64,000 nt of DNA from an uncultured Chlorobiota bacterium (GTDB lineage Bacteria > Bacteroidota > Ignavibacteria > UBA10030 > UBA6906), in assembly GCA_900696645.1 (NCBI GenBank), contig CAADGV010000026.1:1-64000 (forward strand), given 5' to 3'. Shown here piece after piece: positions 44,437 through 53,687 of this stretch (positions are counted from its first letter, which is position 1; each line of letters begins with the position of its first letter). A model generated the notes under the pieces. That model was not told the DNA's origin and made no database searches. It saw only the letters and a list, made by a program, of their open reading frames with translations. The position numbers and the translations under genes are program-made.

Positions 44437-44936
44437 CTACACGACAATCTCTGGCTCGCAAAGCAAAGCGTATCAAGTTCATCCTTCTCGATGTTGACGG
44501 CGTGATGACCGACGCAGGCATCTACTACACTGCTGAGGGCGTTGAGATGAAGCGTTTCAATGCTCACGACGGCTACGGAATTGCGCGTGCCCGCGATCTC
44601 GGCATAAAATTCGGAATAATCAGCGGGAGGGATACACCCGTTGTAACCCGCCGTGCAAAAGACTTGAAAATTGCTGAACTTCATCAGGGAAGGATCGACA
44701 AAGTAACCGTGTTTCTAGATATTCAGAAACGCCACAAGCTTGCGGAAAATGAGTTCTGCTTTATCGGTGATGATGTGTTCGATTTGCCGTTACTCGAATT
44801 GGTCGGACTATCGATTGCTCCGGCAAATGCAATCATTGAAGTAAAGAAACGCGTCGACTACGTCTGCAAGACAAAAGGCGGCGACGGCGCTGTGAGGGAA
44901 GCAGTTGACATGATTCTCTCTTTTCAAAAGAAATGA
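44433..44936 (+). CDS. kdsC: Kdo-8-phosphate phosphatase
   Basis: Removes phosphate from Kdo-8-phosphate to give Kdo. The 167-residue HAD-family protein has the nucleophile block LLDVDGVMTDAGIYY (Asp20, Asp22), ARDLGIKFGIISGRDTPVV and IGDDVFDLPLLELVGLSIAPANA, the KdsC hallmarks. It belongs to the cap-less C0 type, which functions as a tetramer. The start overlaps the kdsA stop and the stop overlaps the next gene, each by 4 nt. Confidence 0.95.
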   Translation: MTTRQSLARKAKRIKFILLDVDGVMTDAGIYYTAEGVEMKRFNAHDGYGIARARDLGIKFGIISGRDTPVVTRRAKDLKIAELHQGRIDKVTVFLDIQKRHKLAENEFCFIGDDVFDLPLLELVGLSIAPANAIIEVKKRVDYVCKTKGGDGAVREAVDMILSFQKK

Positions 44937-45706
44937 AGAGTCCGGTCAACATCGTTGTGGAACCAAACAACACAACATATCCTCGCAAACTGCGACCGAA
45001 AGAGCGTGATCTTCTGGAGTTTGTTCTGCCCGCCGAAAGTCCGGGCTACGCCGAACTCCGGAATCTCATTCGCAACATGATCGTGCTCGCCGAAGGCAGA
45101 AGAGGGAAAGGCAACTTTGTACTTGGAAATCCCGGCGATGTTGCCGACATCGTCTCTCCGCTTGCTCCGGTTATTGCGTACGGTGTTGTGGAAACTACGC
45201 TTGACACGTTCACTGTCACGGTTCGGGAATGTGCGGGCGATCAGATTGATGTTGAGATTGTGTCTTCGCACGGCGGTGAAATTCCCGACCACTTCGAAGA
45301 GAAACGGCGCTGGACGTATTCGGAATGGAAACCCGGAAGGCCTTCACCTGCATCACACGCCGCCGTTCACGAAGTCAAAATCAACGATACGCTGACATTT
45401 GTAGTTGCTGGACAGGAAAAGCGCTTGTGGCTTCATGATGGCGCTACTCTCATGAACCATCTTATCCCCATCACGAACTTCTACAACGAGTTGATGCTGC
45501 ACAAAGGAATCCGGGATCCGAAAATCGCTTTGAATTCAAATCTGCTATTTGAACAATTGGGATCATACCCGGATGCTGACCTGCGGGCGGCATTTATTGC
45601 ATACAACAAATTGAAAAGGCGTGTAGAGATTGTTGCTGAGCAAGTCGAGAAGAGAGAGTCCGGCATCGCGGCATTCTTCAGAAGATTCATCCGAAAGAAA
45701 TCGTAA
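44933..45706 (+). CDS. Uncharacterised protein within the Kdo/Lpt operon
   Basis: A 257-residue protein that I do not recognise. It has no signal peptide or membrane helix and mixes beta- and alpha-like regions: an N-terminal RPKERDLLEFVLPAESPGY, a middle LWLHDGATLMNHLIPITNFY, and a basic C-terminus (AAFFRRFIRKKS) that could bind membrane. Overlaps of 4 nt with kdsC and a 1-nt gap to kdsD show tight coupling, so a role in Kdo or lipid A metabolism or in its regulation is likely from context. No enzymatic motif is obvious. Confidence 0.75.
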   Translation: MKSPVNIVVEPNNTTYPRKLRPKERDLLEFVLPAESPGYAELRNLIRNMIVLAEGRRGKGNFVLGNPGDVADIVSPLAPVIAYGVVETTLDTFTVTVRECAGDQIDVEIVSSHGGEIPDHFEEKRRWTYSEWKPGRPSPASHAAVHEVKINDTLTFVVAGQEKRLWLHDGATLMNHLIPITNFYNELMLHKGIRDPKIALNSNLLFEQLGSYPDADLRAAFIAYNKLKRRVEIVAEQVEKRESGIAAFFRRFIRKKS

Positions 45707-45707
45707 C

Positions 45708-46697
45708 ATGAAATCAGATGTAAACATCATTGAGGAAGGGAAGAAGGTTGTCCGTATCGAAGCGAAGTCCGTAGCCGAGCTCGAAAAGCGCATCGATGCC
45801 AATTTTGTCAAGGCTGTGGATCTGATACTTCAGTGTACGGGCCGGGTTATCGTCACGGGAGTCGGCAAATCGGGCATCATTGCCCGTAAGATTGTCGCAA
45901 CGATGAATTCCACAGGAACGCCCGCAATGTTCCTCCATCCTTCCGATGCAATACACGGCGATCTCGGCATGGTTCGCAAGAATGACGTTGTCATCTGTAT
46001 TTCCAAAAGCGGCAACACGGATGAACTCAGCCATTTGCTGCCGATGTTCAAGCGGCTTGGTGTCCCGATTGTTTCGATTGTCGGGCGGTTGAATTCAACG
46101 CTTGCTCAGGATTCCACTGTTGTTCTCGACGCATCAGTCGAAGAGGAGGCATGCCCGCACGATCTTGCGCCGACATCGTCGACAACCGCCACGCTTGTAA
46201 TGGGTGATGCGTTGGCAATTGCGTTGCTGAACAAACGCCAGTTCACGAAAGAGGATTTTGCTTTGTATCATCCTGCAGGAATGTTGGGCAAACGTTTGCT
46301 TCTTAAAATTGATGAGTTGATGGTAACTGGTGATGCCATTCCTCGTGTCGGGCTGCAAGCATCGGTGCGGGAGGCGATCATGGAGATTACAACAAAACGT
46401 CTCGGCTGTACTCTTGTTCTCGACAATGATGGCACACTTGCAGGGCTGGTCACGGACGGCGATTTGCGGCGCCTTCTTCAGAAAACGAACGACATTACCA
46501 ATGTTGGTGTTATTGATGCAATGACACGCAAACCGAAAACCGTTCCACGGGGAAGTCTCGCCGTTGTAGCGTTGCAAGAGATGGAAACGTACAACATCAC
46601 GCAAATTGTTGTGGTTGATAGTACAAGCCGGCCGGTTGGTGTCGTTCACCTTCACGATCTTGTGAAGACCGGGTTGGGAGGAGATGAAGCCGCATGA
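45708..46697 (+). CDS. kdsD: Arabinose-5-phosphate isomerase (KdsD/KpsF)
   Basis: Isomerises ribulose 5-phosphate to arabinose 5-phosphate, the Kdo precursor. Start at 45708 (MKSDVNIIEEGKK, 329 residues) because the longer frame overlaps the upstream gene. A SIS domain comes first (VTGVGKSGIIARKIVATMNS, HGDLGMVRKNDVVICISKSG, LAPTSSTTATLVMGDALAIAL), followed by two CBS domains (about 215-325), the regulatory pair usual in this enzyme. It overlaps lptC by 4 nt. Confidence 0.95.
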   Translation: MKSDVNIIEEGKKVVRIEAKSVAELEKRIDANFVKAVDLILQCTGRVIVTGVGKSGIIARKIVATMNSTGTPAMFLHPSDAIHGDLGMVRKNDVVICISKSGNTDELSHLLPMFKRLGVPIVSIVGRLNSTLAQDSTVVLDASVEEEACPHDLAPTSSTTATLVMGDALAIALLNKRQFTKEDFALYHPAGMLGKRLLLKIDELMVTGDAIPRVGLQASVREAIMEITTKRLGCTLVLDNDGTLAGLVTDGDLRRLLQKTNDITNVGVIDAMTRKPKTVPRGSLAVVALQEMETYNITQIVVVDSTSRPVGVVHLHDLVKTGLGGDEAA

Positions 46698-47221
46698 GAT
46701 TCTGTTTCGTTCTTGTCCTCTCGCTCGCTCTATTGGGATGTGAAGAGAAGATCAAGCCTTCGGTGGTAGCCCTTCCCGACGAAGAACTTCCAAGTCAGGA
46801 AAGCTGGAACAGTACAATCACGTTTTCCGATTCTGCCAAAGTCAAGGCCATCCTGTGGGCAGGTCACATTGCGCAATTTTCTGCCAGACGGTACACGCTT
46901 CTTTCCGACAGCCTTCGTGTGGATTTCTTTGATGCTGATCAACATCATACATCTGTTCTCACCGCAAAGCGGGGCAAAGTAGATGATGCTACGCAGGACT
47001 TTGTAGCGTATGATAGTGTCATCGTTGTTTCCGACAGCGGAACAACGCTGAAAACCGATTCTCTTTTCTGGAACAACTCAACCCGAAAGATCACCACGCA
47101 GGCATTTGTTGATATTGTTTCTCCGACGGAACACATCATGGGGCACGGGATGGAAAGCGATCAGAATCTGAAGAACTACAAGATTTTCCGTGTTACAGGC
47201 AGTGCGGTAACAAAGGAATGA
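46694..47221 (+). CDS. lptC: LptC-like LPS transport lipoprotein
   Basis: A 175-residue protein with a signal and lipobox (LALLGC, Cys16) instead of the membrane helix of the E. coli protein, which is usual in Bacteroidota-type LptC. The mature part is a beta-jellyroll-like fold (LLSDSLRVDFFDADQHHTS, AKRGKVDDATQDFVAYDSV, DSLFWNNSTRKITTQAFVDI) linking LptB2FG to LptA across the periplasm. It lies 1 nt before lptA and overlaps kdsD by 4 nt. Confidence 0.85.
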   Translation: MRFCFVLVLSLALLGCEEKIKPSVVALPDEELPSQESWNSTITFSDSAKVKAILWAGHIAQFSARRYTLLSDSLRVDFFDADQHHTSVLTAKRGKVDDATQDFVAYDSVIVVSDSGTTLKTDSLFWNNSTRKITTQAFVDIVSPTEHIMGHGMESDQNLKNYKIFRVTGSAVTKE

Positions 47222-47222
47222 G

Positions 47223-48518
47223 ATGAAGAAGAGTACGTTCCTATTTGTTGCGTCTGTTCTTCTGATGTTTGCGGAAGCCCGCAGTCAAGGTGAGAAACTC
47301 ATTGTCATCGAAAACGCAGACAGTCTTGTTGCGCGGGTTGTTGATGGCCAAAGCGCCCGCGAATTAATCGGAAATGTCCGCTTCTCCCAGGAACGTGTCA
47401 GAATTTCGTGTGAGAGGGCGGTGCAGTTTCAGGAAACAGGGAATGTTCAACTTCTCGGCAATGTCGTTGTTGTGGATGACAGTCTGACAATGACATTTCC
47501 CCGGGGGATGTATTTCAGGGAAGAGAGGCGAGCCGTTGCGTATGACACTGTTCATCTTGATGACAGAAGCATGACACTATCGGCTCATTTCGGCGAGTAT
47601 CTCATTGGACCGAGGAAAGCGTTCTTCAGATCAAAAGTGGTTGCCAATGACAAGGAGTCCAAACTGATTGCTGATTCGCTGACGTATTATCGGGATGATG
47701 AGCGAACAATAGCGCTCGGTAAAGTCGAGATTCAAAGCTATGCAGACAATTTGACGATTCGGGGCGGCCATTTTGAATCGTTCAAAAAGCAGGACTACAG
47801 TCGCATGACGGGATTTCCTGTCCTCGTCAAGTACGATACGACGGCAAGCTCAGGAAAAATCGACACACTTATTGTTCGAAGCAGAGTGATGGAGGCGTAC
47901 CGCGGTGAAGCGGACAAGCGATTGATTGCCACCGACAGCGTTGAAATACTGCGCTCCGATATGGCCTCCATCGCTGGCGTTGCAATTTTCCATACGCAAG
48001 ATGACAGCATCCTGCTTCGCCGGTCACCCGTCATTTGGTACGAGCGTACTCAGGTTTCCGGCGACTCCATCAACGTGTATCTCCGACGAAACAAATTGGA
48101 CCGTGTGTTCGTGTTCGGCAGCAGTCTTGCCATATCCCGGAGTGACTCTCTCTTCCCCCAAAAATTTGATCAAATAACGGGTGACGAAATGATCCTTCAT
48201 TTCGGGGAGAATGGAATGGAACGGATGGATGTCAACACGAGGGCAATTTCCGTATACCACGTCTATGAAGACAGTCTTGCCAACGGCCTGAACAAAACAA
48301 GCGGCGACAGGATTGTAATGTTGTGGGAAGAGGGAAAACTCAGTTCCATCAAAGTGTTCGGTGGCGTTGAAGGAGCGTACATCCCGGAAAACCTCGTTCA
48401 AGGACGGGAGCGGGAATATGCGGTTACGGGATTTGTATGGAGGGAAGACAGGCCGGTACGCCGCGAATCGGACTTCACGTTCACAGTACCAAAGAGACAA
48501 GACATCAAAAGGAACTAA
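47223..48518 (+). CDS. lptA: LptA/OstA-like LPS transport protein
   Basis: A 431-residue periplasmic protein, about twice as long as E. coli LptA. A signal peptide (to about residue 21) precedes repeated OstA-type strands: [58 protein letters not shown], with further similar strands to about residue 330. It likely forms the beta-bridge along which LPS moves. The extended length is common in this phylum, where the protein may span more of the bridge. The final A of TAA is shared with the lptB ATG. Confidence 0.83.
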   Translation: MKKSTFLFVASVLLMFAEARSQGEKLIVIENADSLVARVVDGQSARELIGNVRFSQERVRISCERAVQFQETGNVQLLGNVVVVDDSLTMTFPRGMYFREERRAVAYDTVHLDDRSMTLSAHFGEYLIGPRKAFFRSKVVANDKESKLIADSLTYYRDDERTIALGKVEIQSYADNLTIRGGHFESFKKQDYSRMTGFPVLVKYDTTASSGKIDTLIVRSRVMEAYRGEADKRLIATDSVEILRSDMASIAGVAIFHTQDDSILLRRSPVIWYERTQVSGDSINVYLRRNKLDRVFVFGSSLAISRSDSLFPQKFDQITGDEMILHFGENGMERMDVNTRAISVYHVYEDSLANGLNKTSGDRIVMLWEEGKLSSIKVFGGVEGAYIPENLVQGREREYAVTGFVWREDRPVRRESDFTFTVPKRQDIKRN

Positions 48519-49279
48519 TGCCCGAAACTGATTCCGCAAAGAAGTCCCGGATTCTCCGTTCAGAAAATCTTGTGAAAGCATACAAGAAGCGAACGGTCGT
48601 CAACGACGTCAGTATCGATGTCCGACAGGGGGAAGTAGTCGGATTGCTCGGCCCGAACGGTGCGGGAAAGACAACGACATTCTATATGGTGGTCGGAATG
48701 GTGACGCCCGACAGCGGCAAAGTGTTTCTCGACGACGTAGAGATTACCAAAATTGCAATGTATAAACGGGCACGCATGGGTTTGGGGTATTTGCCGCAGG
48801 AGGCGTCGGTATTCAGGAAAATGACTGTCGAAGAGAATCTGATGGCCGTTCTGCAAATGATGGACATGCATCATGCCGAACGCAAACGCCGCTGCGAGGA
48901 ATTGATGAACGATTTCAGCATCACGCATATTGCGCGAAGCAAAGGGTACATGCTGTCGGGGGGTGAACGCCGACGCACAGAAATCGCACGGTCTCTTGCA
49001 ACAGAACCGAAATTCATTTTGCTGGATGAGCCGTTTGCCGGCATCGACCCGATTGCTGTCGAGGAAATCATGCGCATTGTGGCAAGACTCAAGCAACGCA
49101 ATATCGGCGTTCTGGTTACAGATCACAACGTGCACGAAACACTGTCGATTACGGATAGAGCCTATCTACTTTTTGAAGGAAGAATCCTGATGTCGGGAAC
49201 AGCCGAAACGCTTGCCAATGATCCCGAAGCAAGGAAGTTGTACTTAGGCGAAAAGTTCAAACTCGACCGCTACGAATAG
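48518..49279 (+). CDS. lptB: LPS export ABC transporter ATPase
   Basis: The ATPase driving LPS extraction from the inner membrane. The 253-residue protein has Walker [10 protein letters not shown] (residues 45-53), signature [15 protein letters not shown], Walker [20 protein letters not shown] and switch His in TDHNVHETL, with the LptB-type [20 protein letters not shown]. The start at 48518 uses AGGA upstream; it shares one base with the lptA stop. The permeases LptF and LptG are not in this window. Confidence 0.96.
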   Translation: MPETDSAKKSRILRSENLVKAYKKRTVVNDVSIDVRQGEVVGLLGPNGAGKTTTFYMVVGMVTPDSGKVFLDDVEITKIAMYKRARMGLGYLPQEASVFRKMTVEENLMAVLQMMDMHHAERKRRCEELMNDFSITHIARSKGYMLSGGERRRTEIARSLATEPKFILLDEPFAGIDPIAVEEIMRIVARLKQRNIGVLVTDHNVHETLSITDRAYLLFEGRILMSGTAETLANDPEARKLYLGEKFKLDRYE

Positions 49280-49388
49280 TGTTCGGGTGCAGGAACAATT
49301 TTGAGTGCTGCGGCGTTTATGTGAGCAGTAATCAGGGGAATGCAATTACATCTTATAGCATCAATCACCAATTATGGAGGAAAGTACG

Positions 49389-49886
49389 ATGAAGAAAACT
49401 GCACTTGTCTTGCTGATGTGCATGTCCGTTGCGGCATTTGCCCAAGATGCGGACACAAAATCGGATGTGAAGACCAAGAAAGCGCAGGCGAAAGAGATCT
49501 CGTCTGAAAAGGCCAAGGCAGAGATGGGCAAGACACTCCACGGCTATGTTGTGGATCAGATGTGTGCGAAAGGGATGGCAAAGAAGGGCGACCCGATGGT
49601 GCGTGCTGCAAAACATACGAAAGAATGCGCCCTTGAAGAAGCCTGCGCTGCAAGCGGCTACGGTCTGTTTTACGAGAATGGCAAATGGATCAAGTTCGAT
49701 GATAACGGTGACAGACTTGCGAGAGAGATGTTTGAGAGCAGCCAGAAATCCAGCGATTTTCAGGCGGACGTGACCGGTGAAATAAAGGGAGAGAAATTCA
49801 TCGTCGCATCGTTGGTGGAATCAAAGAAGCCGGATGCCGACAAGCCAATGAAGGATGATGCTCACCACGGGCACGATCACAAGTAA
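49389..49886 (+). CDS. Small secreted protein with His-rich tail
   Basis: A 165-residue protein with a signal peptide (to about residue 19, AAFAQ) and a GGAGGAAAG site before the ATG at 49389. A lysine-rich spacer (about 25-50) is followed by a core with HGYVVDQMCAKGMAKKG, KHTKECALEEACAASGYGLF and GKWIKFDDNGDRLAREMFES, carrying four Cys that could form disulfides or bind a metal. The tail DDAHHGHDHK is His-rich. Proteins with a similar 'GYVVDxxC...CAxxxACxxSGYG' core occur in several environmental phyla, without known function. It is monocistronic, with a strong terminator. Confidence 0.75.
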   Translation: MKKTALVLLMCMSVAAFAQDADTKSDVKTKKAQAKEISSEKAKAEMGKTLHGYVVDQMCAKGMAKKGDPMVRAAKHTKECALEEACAASGYGLFYENGKWIKFDDNGDRLAREMFESSQKSSDFQADVTGEIKGEKFIVASLVESKKPDADKPMKDDAHHGHDHK

Positions 49887-49911
49887 GCATCGACAGTACT
49901 ACAACAGAATG

Positions 49912-49946
49912 AACGTCCTGCAGCTTCTGCGGGACGTTTCTTTTTT
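49912..49946 (+). terminator. Intrinsic terminator of the small secreted-protein gene
   Basis: AACGTCCTGCAG (49912-49923) pairs with CTGCGGGACGTT (49927-49938) with one G-T pair around a 3-nt loop, followed by TTCTTTTTT. It separates the convergent FmdB gene. Confidence 0.93.
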
Positions 49947-49951
49947 CACAT

Positions 49952-50263
49952 CTACTGTTTCTTCGTTGCGGATTCGGGCGGTGTGGTCGGCGGTGTTTTC
50001 GCGTCGGGTGAAGGCGCAGCTGTTCCGCTTTCGTTCTTCTTCTCTCCGGCTCCGGATGATACAGGTTTCTTTCCTTCACTCTTAACGTAATCAGTTTTGT
50101 AAAATCCCTTGCCTTTGAAGATTACGCCTGAACCCGAGCCCATAACGCGTGCAAGCGTTTCCTGTTTGCATTCAGGGCACTGGGTAAGCGCGGGTTCCGT
50201 GAAGGATTGTAGTTCTTCGAGTTGGTGACCGCAGTTTCTGCAAAGATATTGATATGTTGGCAT
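49952..50263 (-). CDS. FmdB-family zinc-ribbon protein
   Basis: A 103-residue protein with the FmdB/CxxC regulatory-type zinc ribbon at the front: MPTYQYLCRNCGHQLEELQS with Cys8, Cys11, Cys29 and Cys32. Residues 55-103 form a low-complexity, Pro/Thr/Lys-rich tail. FmdB-type proteins are presumed regulators or chaperones of unknown function. A GGAG site precedes the start. It lies 24 nt downstream of the aminotransferase gene on the same strand. Confidence 0.87.
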   Translation of the reverse strand: MPTYQYLCRNCGHQLEELQSFTEPALTQCPECKQETLARVMGSGSGVIFKGKGFYKTDYVKSEGKKPVSSGAGEKKNESGTAAPSPDAKTPPTTPPESATKKQ

Positions 50264-50287
50264 TGAGTCTCCGGTGTGATGTTCTTG

Positions 50288-51481
50288 TCATGCAAGCATT
50301 TCGAAAGCCGTCCTGATTCGTGAGAGTCCCTTCTCCAATTCAGCCAGCGAGCACGCATACGAAATTCTCAAGCAGGAGTCATCGCCGAATGCAACGCCGG
50401 GAACTGTTGCCACATGATGATGATCCAGCAAATAGGTTCCCATGTCGGCTGAGTTTCTGATGACGTGATTCTGAAATCGTTTTCCATACAATGTGCTGAC
50501 ATCGAAGAAGAAGTAGAACGCTCCGCCCGGCATGGCGACGTTTACATCCCGCATCGAACGCAGCCGTTCATACACGAAATCCCTTCTCTCCTTGAAAGCG
50601 CTCACCATCGTTTGCAAATCGGGTGTGGGGACGGTGAGAGCTGTAACGGTTGCTTTCTGTGCAATAGAATTGGCATTGGAAGTAACCTGCGTCTGTACTT
50701 TTGCCGCTGCTTCCATTACTGCCGCCGGCCCGCCGGCGTAGCCCACCCTCCATCCCGTCATCGAGAATGCTTTCGACACGCCGTTTACGGTTATCGCATT
50801 ATCACGAAGTGATTTGATGGAGCCGATGCTGAAATGCTTGTTGTTATCGTAAACAACTTTTTCGTAGATCTCGTCGGCAATGACAAAAATGTTCGCATCC
50901 TTGACAATCGACCCGATCGCTTCCATATCTTCCTGTGAGAAAACAACTCCTGACGGATTGTTCGGAGAATTGATGATCAATGCTTTCGTCTTCGGAGTAA
51001 TTGCCTTGCGCAGTTGTTCGATGTCGGGCTTGAACTTGTTTTCAATGCTCGTCGGAACGGCCACGGGAGTCGCGTCTGCCAGCTTCACAATCTCGGGATA
51101 GCTTACCCAATACGGACTGAAGAATAACACCTCGTCGCCCTTGTTACAGATGGCTTGCAGGACGTTGAAGATGGATTGTTTTGCTCCCGCGGAAACGAGA
51201 ATCTGGTTATGTCCGAAGTAGAGATTGTTGTCGTGCGTGAACTTTCTAACGATGGCGTCGATGAGGTCGGGCGAGCCGGCGTTCTGCGTGTATTTAGTGA
51301 AGTTGTTTTCAATGGCTGCGATCGCCGCGTCTTTGATGTGGCGCGGTGTGGGGAAATCCGGTTCACCGGCAGTCAGGCTGACAACATCGAGACCCGAATC
51401 CTTCATGCGCTTCGCTTTGCCCGAGAGAGCGAGCGTTTGTGATTCTTCGATGTGTTTGATTTTATCAGAAAGAACGAGCAT
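50288..51481 (-). CDS. PLP-dependent class I aminotransferase (aspartate type)
   Basis: A 397-residue fold-type I aminotransferase. It shows TAGEPDFPTPRHIKDAAIAA, NSPNNPSGVVFSQEDMEAIG (cofactor pocket Asn), VIADEIYEKVVYDN and the PLP-lysine block GVSKAFSMTGWRVGYAGG near residue 235. The arrangement matches the AspC branch used by many thermophiles and Bacteroidota, sometimes with broad specificity including prephenate. It lies 4 nt from coaD. An aspartate-2-oxoglutarate role is likely but not unique. Confidence 0.9.
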   Translation of the reverse strand: MLVLSDKIKHIEESQTLALSGKAKRMKDSGLDVVSLTAGEPDFPTPRHIKDAAIAAIENNFTKYTQNAGSPDLIDAIVRKFTHDNNLYFGHNQILVSAGAKQSIFNVLQAICNKGDEVLFFSPYWVSYPEIVKLADATPVAVPTSIENKFKPDIEQLRKAITPKTKALIINSPNNPSGVVFSQEDMEAIGSIVKDANIFVIADEIYEKVVYDNNKHFSIGSIKSLRDNAITVNGVSKAFSMTGWRVGYAGGPAAVMEAAAKVQTQVTSNANSIAQKATVTALTVPTPDLQTMVSAFKERRDFVYERLRSMRDVNVAMPGGAFYFFFDVSTLYGKRFQNHVIRNSADMGTYLLDHHHVATVPGVAFGDDSCLRISYACSLAELEKGLSRIRTAFEMLA

Positions 51482-51485
51482 TCAC

Positions 51486-51986
51486 TCAGTTGCGTTTGCG
51501 CGAATTCAGCTTTTCCTGCAGTCGCCGACGAACGTTGGCCGGAACAAATCCCGATACGTCTCCTCCAAGCCTTGCAACTTCCCGGACAATGGTAGAATTG
51601 AGATATGTGTACCGGGCATGCGGCATCAAAAACACGGTATCGACATCGGCATCGAGTTTACGATTCATCAGAGCCATCTGGAATTCATACTCAAAATCCG
51701 ACACGGCACGGAGTCCGCGAACAATCACGCTTGCATTTCTCCTGCGTGCGTAGTCCACTACCAATCCGTCAAAGAGATCCACAGACACTTGCTTGTTTCC
51801 GTTGAACACTTCCTTGATCATCTCGACACGTTCGACATCGGTGAACATGGGAGTTTTTGTTACGTTGCGGGCAACAAGCACAATCACCTTTGAGAACATC
51901 TGTGTTGCACGTTGAACAACATCGACGTGGCCGTTTGTTACAGGATCAAATGTACCGGGATAAAGAGCTATTGGTTTTCGTGCCAT
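51486..51986 (-). CDS. coaD: Phosphopantetheine adenylyltransferase
   Basis: Adenylates 4'-phosphopantetheine in coenzyme A synthesis. The 166-residue protein has the GTFDPVTNGH nucleotide-binding motif (11-20), RGLRAVSDFEYEFQMALMNR and YLNSTIVREVARLGGDVSGF, all diagnostic. Length fits (about 160). It is sandwiched between the aminotransferase and rsmD genes, the latter pair (rsmD-coaD) being a frequent neighbourhood in bacteria. Confidence 0.96.
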   Translation of the reverse strand: MARKPIALYPGTFDPVTNGHVDVVQRATQMFSKVIVLVARNVTKTPMFTDVERVEMIKEVFNGNKQVSVDLFDGLVVDYARRRNASVIVRGLRAVSDFEYEFQMALMNRKLDADVDTVFLMPHARYTYLNSTIVREVARLGGDVSGFVPANVRRRLQEKLNSRKRN

Positions 51987-51994
51987 GAGCAGCG

Positions 51995-52549
51995 CTATTC
52001 TTGTTCGTGATAACGGAAGAAAGTTACAATGGTTCTGCCGAATCGCTTTTCCGGTCCGGCATGATATAGTTCTGTGGACTCGAATTGTATGTCCGTCGTG
52101 TGTTCGATAAGCAAGTACCCGTGCCGCTTCAGCATCTGTTGTCCGAAGATCAACCGGGGAAGATCCGTCGTTTCGGCAAAGAGATACGGCGGATCGGCAA
52201 AAATCAAGTCAAACGAATCCTTGCACCGGTGGACAAATGACATGGCATCTGTTTCGACGAGAGATGTCCGGTCTTCACAGCCGAGCATCTGCAGATTCTG
52301 CTCAATGTACTGTGCGGCATCTTCATCATGTTCGACGAACGTTACATGTGCTGCGCCGCGGCTTAGCGCTTCAATACCAAGTCCCCCGCTTCCCGCAAAT
52401 AAATCAAGTACGGTTGCTTCATCCATCTCCAACCGTGTTGCCAGCATGTCGAACAGCGTCTGCTTCACACGGTCTGTTGCCGGACGAACAGAGAGGTCTT
52501 TGACCGTTTTGAGGATTCGCCCTTTGTATGTACCGCTAATGACACGCAT
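51995..52549 (-). CDS. rsmD: 16S rRNA (guanine966-N2)-methyltransferase
   Basis: Methylates G966 of 16S rRNA. The 184-residue Rossmann protein carries VISGTYKGRILKT at the front, the SAM-binding VLDLFAGSGGLGIEALSRGA (47-66) and the catalytic DPPY (119-122) in LIFADPPYLFAET. It ends 8 nt before coaD, the typical gene order. Confidence 0.95.
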   Translation of the reverse strand: MRVISGTYKGRILKTVKDLSVRPATDRVKQTLFDMLATRLEMDEATVLDLFAGSGGLGIEALSRGAAHVTFVEHDEDAAQYIEQNLQMLGCEDRTSLVETDAMSFVHRCKDSFDLIFADPPYLFAETTDLPRLIFGQQMLKRHGYLLIEHTTDIQFESTELYHAGPEKRFGRTIVTFFRYHEQE

Positions 52550-52576
52550 GCGAGTCCGATAGGTTGTTCATAAACA

Positions 52577-53470
52577 TCATTCGGGACGAAGAGCAATACC
52601 TATTGAAGCAACGTACCGTGCGGGTGTGAATTCCGGGTTACTCTCCTGTCGGACTTCGACTGCTACGTCAATGTGCCGGAACGGATCGAGTTCCTCAACC
52701 GGAATAGCGGAAAAATCCCGGATTTCCACAAACAGCTCGCGCGTAACTTCAGGCCCGTACACATAGATGGTATTGAGCGGTGGAGAGATCCGGCCAAGTG
52801 AGCCGATTTTCTCGAGAATAGCGTCGGACGAGTGAACCGAATAGTATGCAAACGATTCGACTTCACTGGAACGGAGAATGCTTGCATCGAGCCGCTCTCC
52901 TTTCAGGCCGACGAGTGCAAGAGATTTGTTGATTGCTTCAGGATAATTCATGCGCAGCAGCCCGTCAGCGCTGAAGTGGTCGGAATCAACAATGTCGAGT
53001 TGAAGTTGGAGTTTGCCGAGTCCGTGCCGGAGTTTGTTGATAAGGTCACGTCGCACCGATACGGCAAGGATGTTATCAAACTGACTGCCGTTATGCCGTG
53101 CGAGCGTGTGTGTGTCGGAGATGAAGGCATTCTGCGGCAGCCCCGGAAAATACTCGCCAAGTTCCCAGCGGATGTGTTGCTGCATCTGTTCGTGGGTTGC
53201 TGTTGCCTCGAACGGAATGGTGTTGAAGAAGAGCAGAGATGTGTCGAGGGCGACTCCGGATCGCTGTACTTTTACTGACGTCGAACTCAGAAATTTATCG
53301 AGTTGGTCGAGGAAGGCATCCATGCCGGGTGTATCATCTCCGGCATAGTCGAACAAGGTGTTCTCCCATTCCCCTGCAGCGGCAAGAACGGAATGGTGGC
53401 CGGCTCGTTCGATGATAATCGCCTGAGCTGTTGTCTCGCTGAGGTATAAACCAAGCGCATTCTTCTTCAT
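52577..53470 (-). CDS. PilM-like actin-fold ATPase domain protein
   Basis: A 297-residue protein that resembles the PilM/FtsA-like actin-fold family only in pattern: GLYLSETTAQAIIIERAG at the front, then HIRWELGEYFPGLPQNAFIS near residue 100 (as in PilM 'MxxAIxWEAExxIP'), VRRDLINKLRHGLGKLQLQL, VDSDHFSADGLLR and a second half beginning KSLALVGLKGERLDASIL. PilM is the cytoplasmic scaffold of type IV pili and type II-like secretion systems. No other pil genes are adjacent, so it may be a distant relative with another role. Confidence 0.6.
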   Translation of the reverse strand: MKKNALGLYLSETTAQAIIIERAGHHSVLAAAGEWENTLFDYAGDDTPGMDAFLDQLDKFLSSTSVKVQRSGVALDTSLLFFNTIPFEATATHEQMQQHIRWELGEYFPGLPQNAFISDTHTLARHNGSQFDNILAVSVRRDLINKLRHGLGKLQLQLDIVDSDHFSADGLLRMNYPEAINKSLALVGLKGERLDASILRSSEVESFAYYSVHSSDAILEKIGSLGRISPPLNTIYVYGPEVTRELFVEIRDFSAIPVEELDPFRHIDVAVEVRQESNPEFTPARYVASIGIALRPE

Positions 53471-53589
53471 ACAAACTGCGTTACGAGCTACAATATCAGA
53501 GGGATGGTGAGTCGAAGGGGAACTACGGTGCTACAATTCCCAACCAATATGCACATTTTGGATAGTTCAGTCAATACAAAGCGGGTTGC

Positions 53590-53618
53590 TTGACTTTTGC
53601 GACAGTTTCGCCTATCAT
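53590..53618 (+). promoter_or_regulatory. Sigma-70-like promoter of the propeller kinase
   Basis: TTGACT (53590-53595) and TATCAT (53613-53618) are separated by 17 bp, 70 bp before the ATG at 53688. The -35 and spacing are the same as before the two lipoprotein genes. The 53471-53687 gap otherwise contains nothing visible. Confidence 0.65.
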
Positions 53619-53687
53619 TTTTCACATATAATCCATTCCTGAACAGTCTCCATTCTTTTCATGCAAGAATCTCGCCACCGGTTAGCT

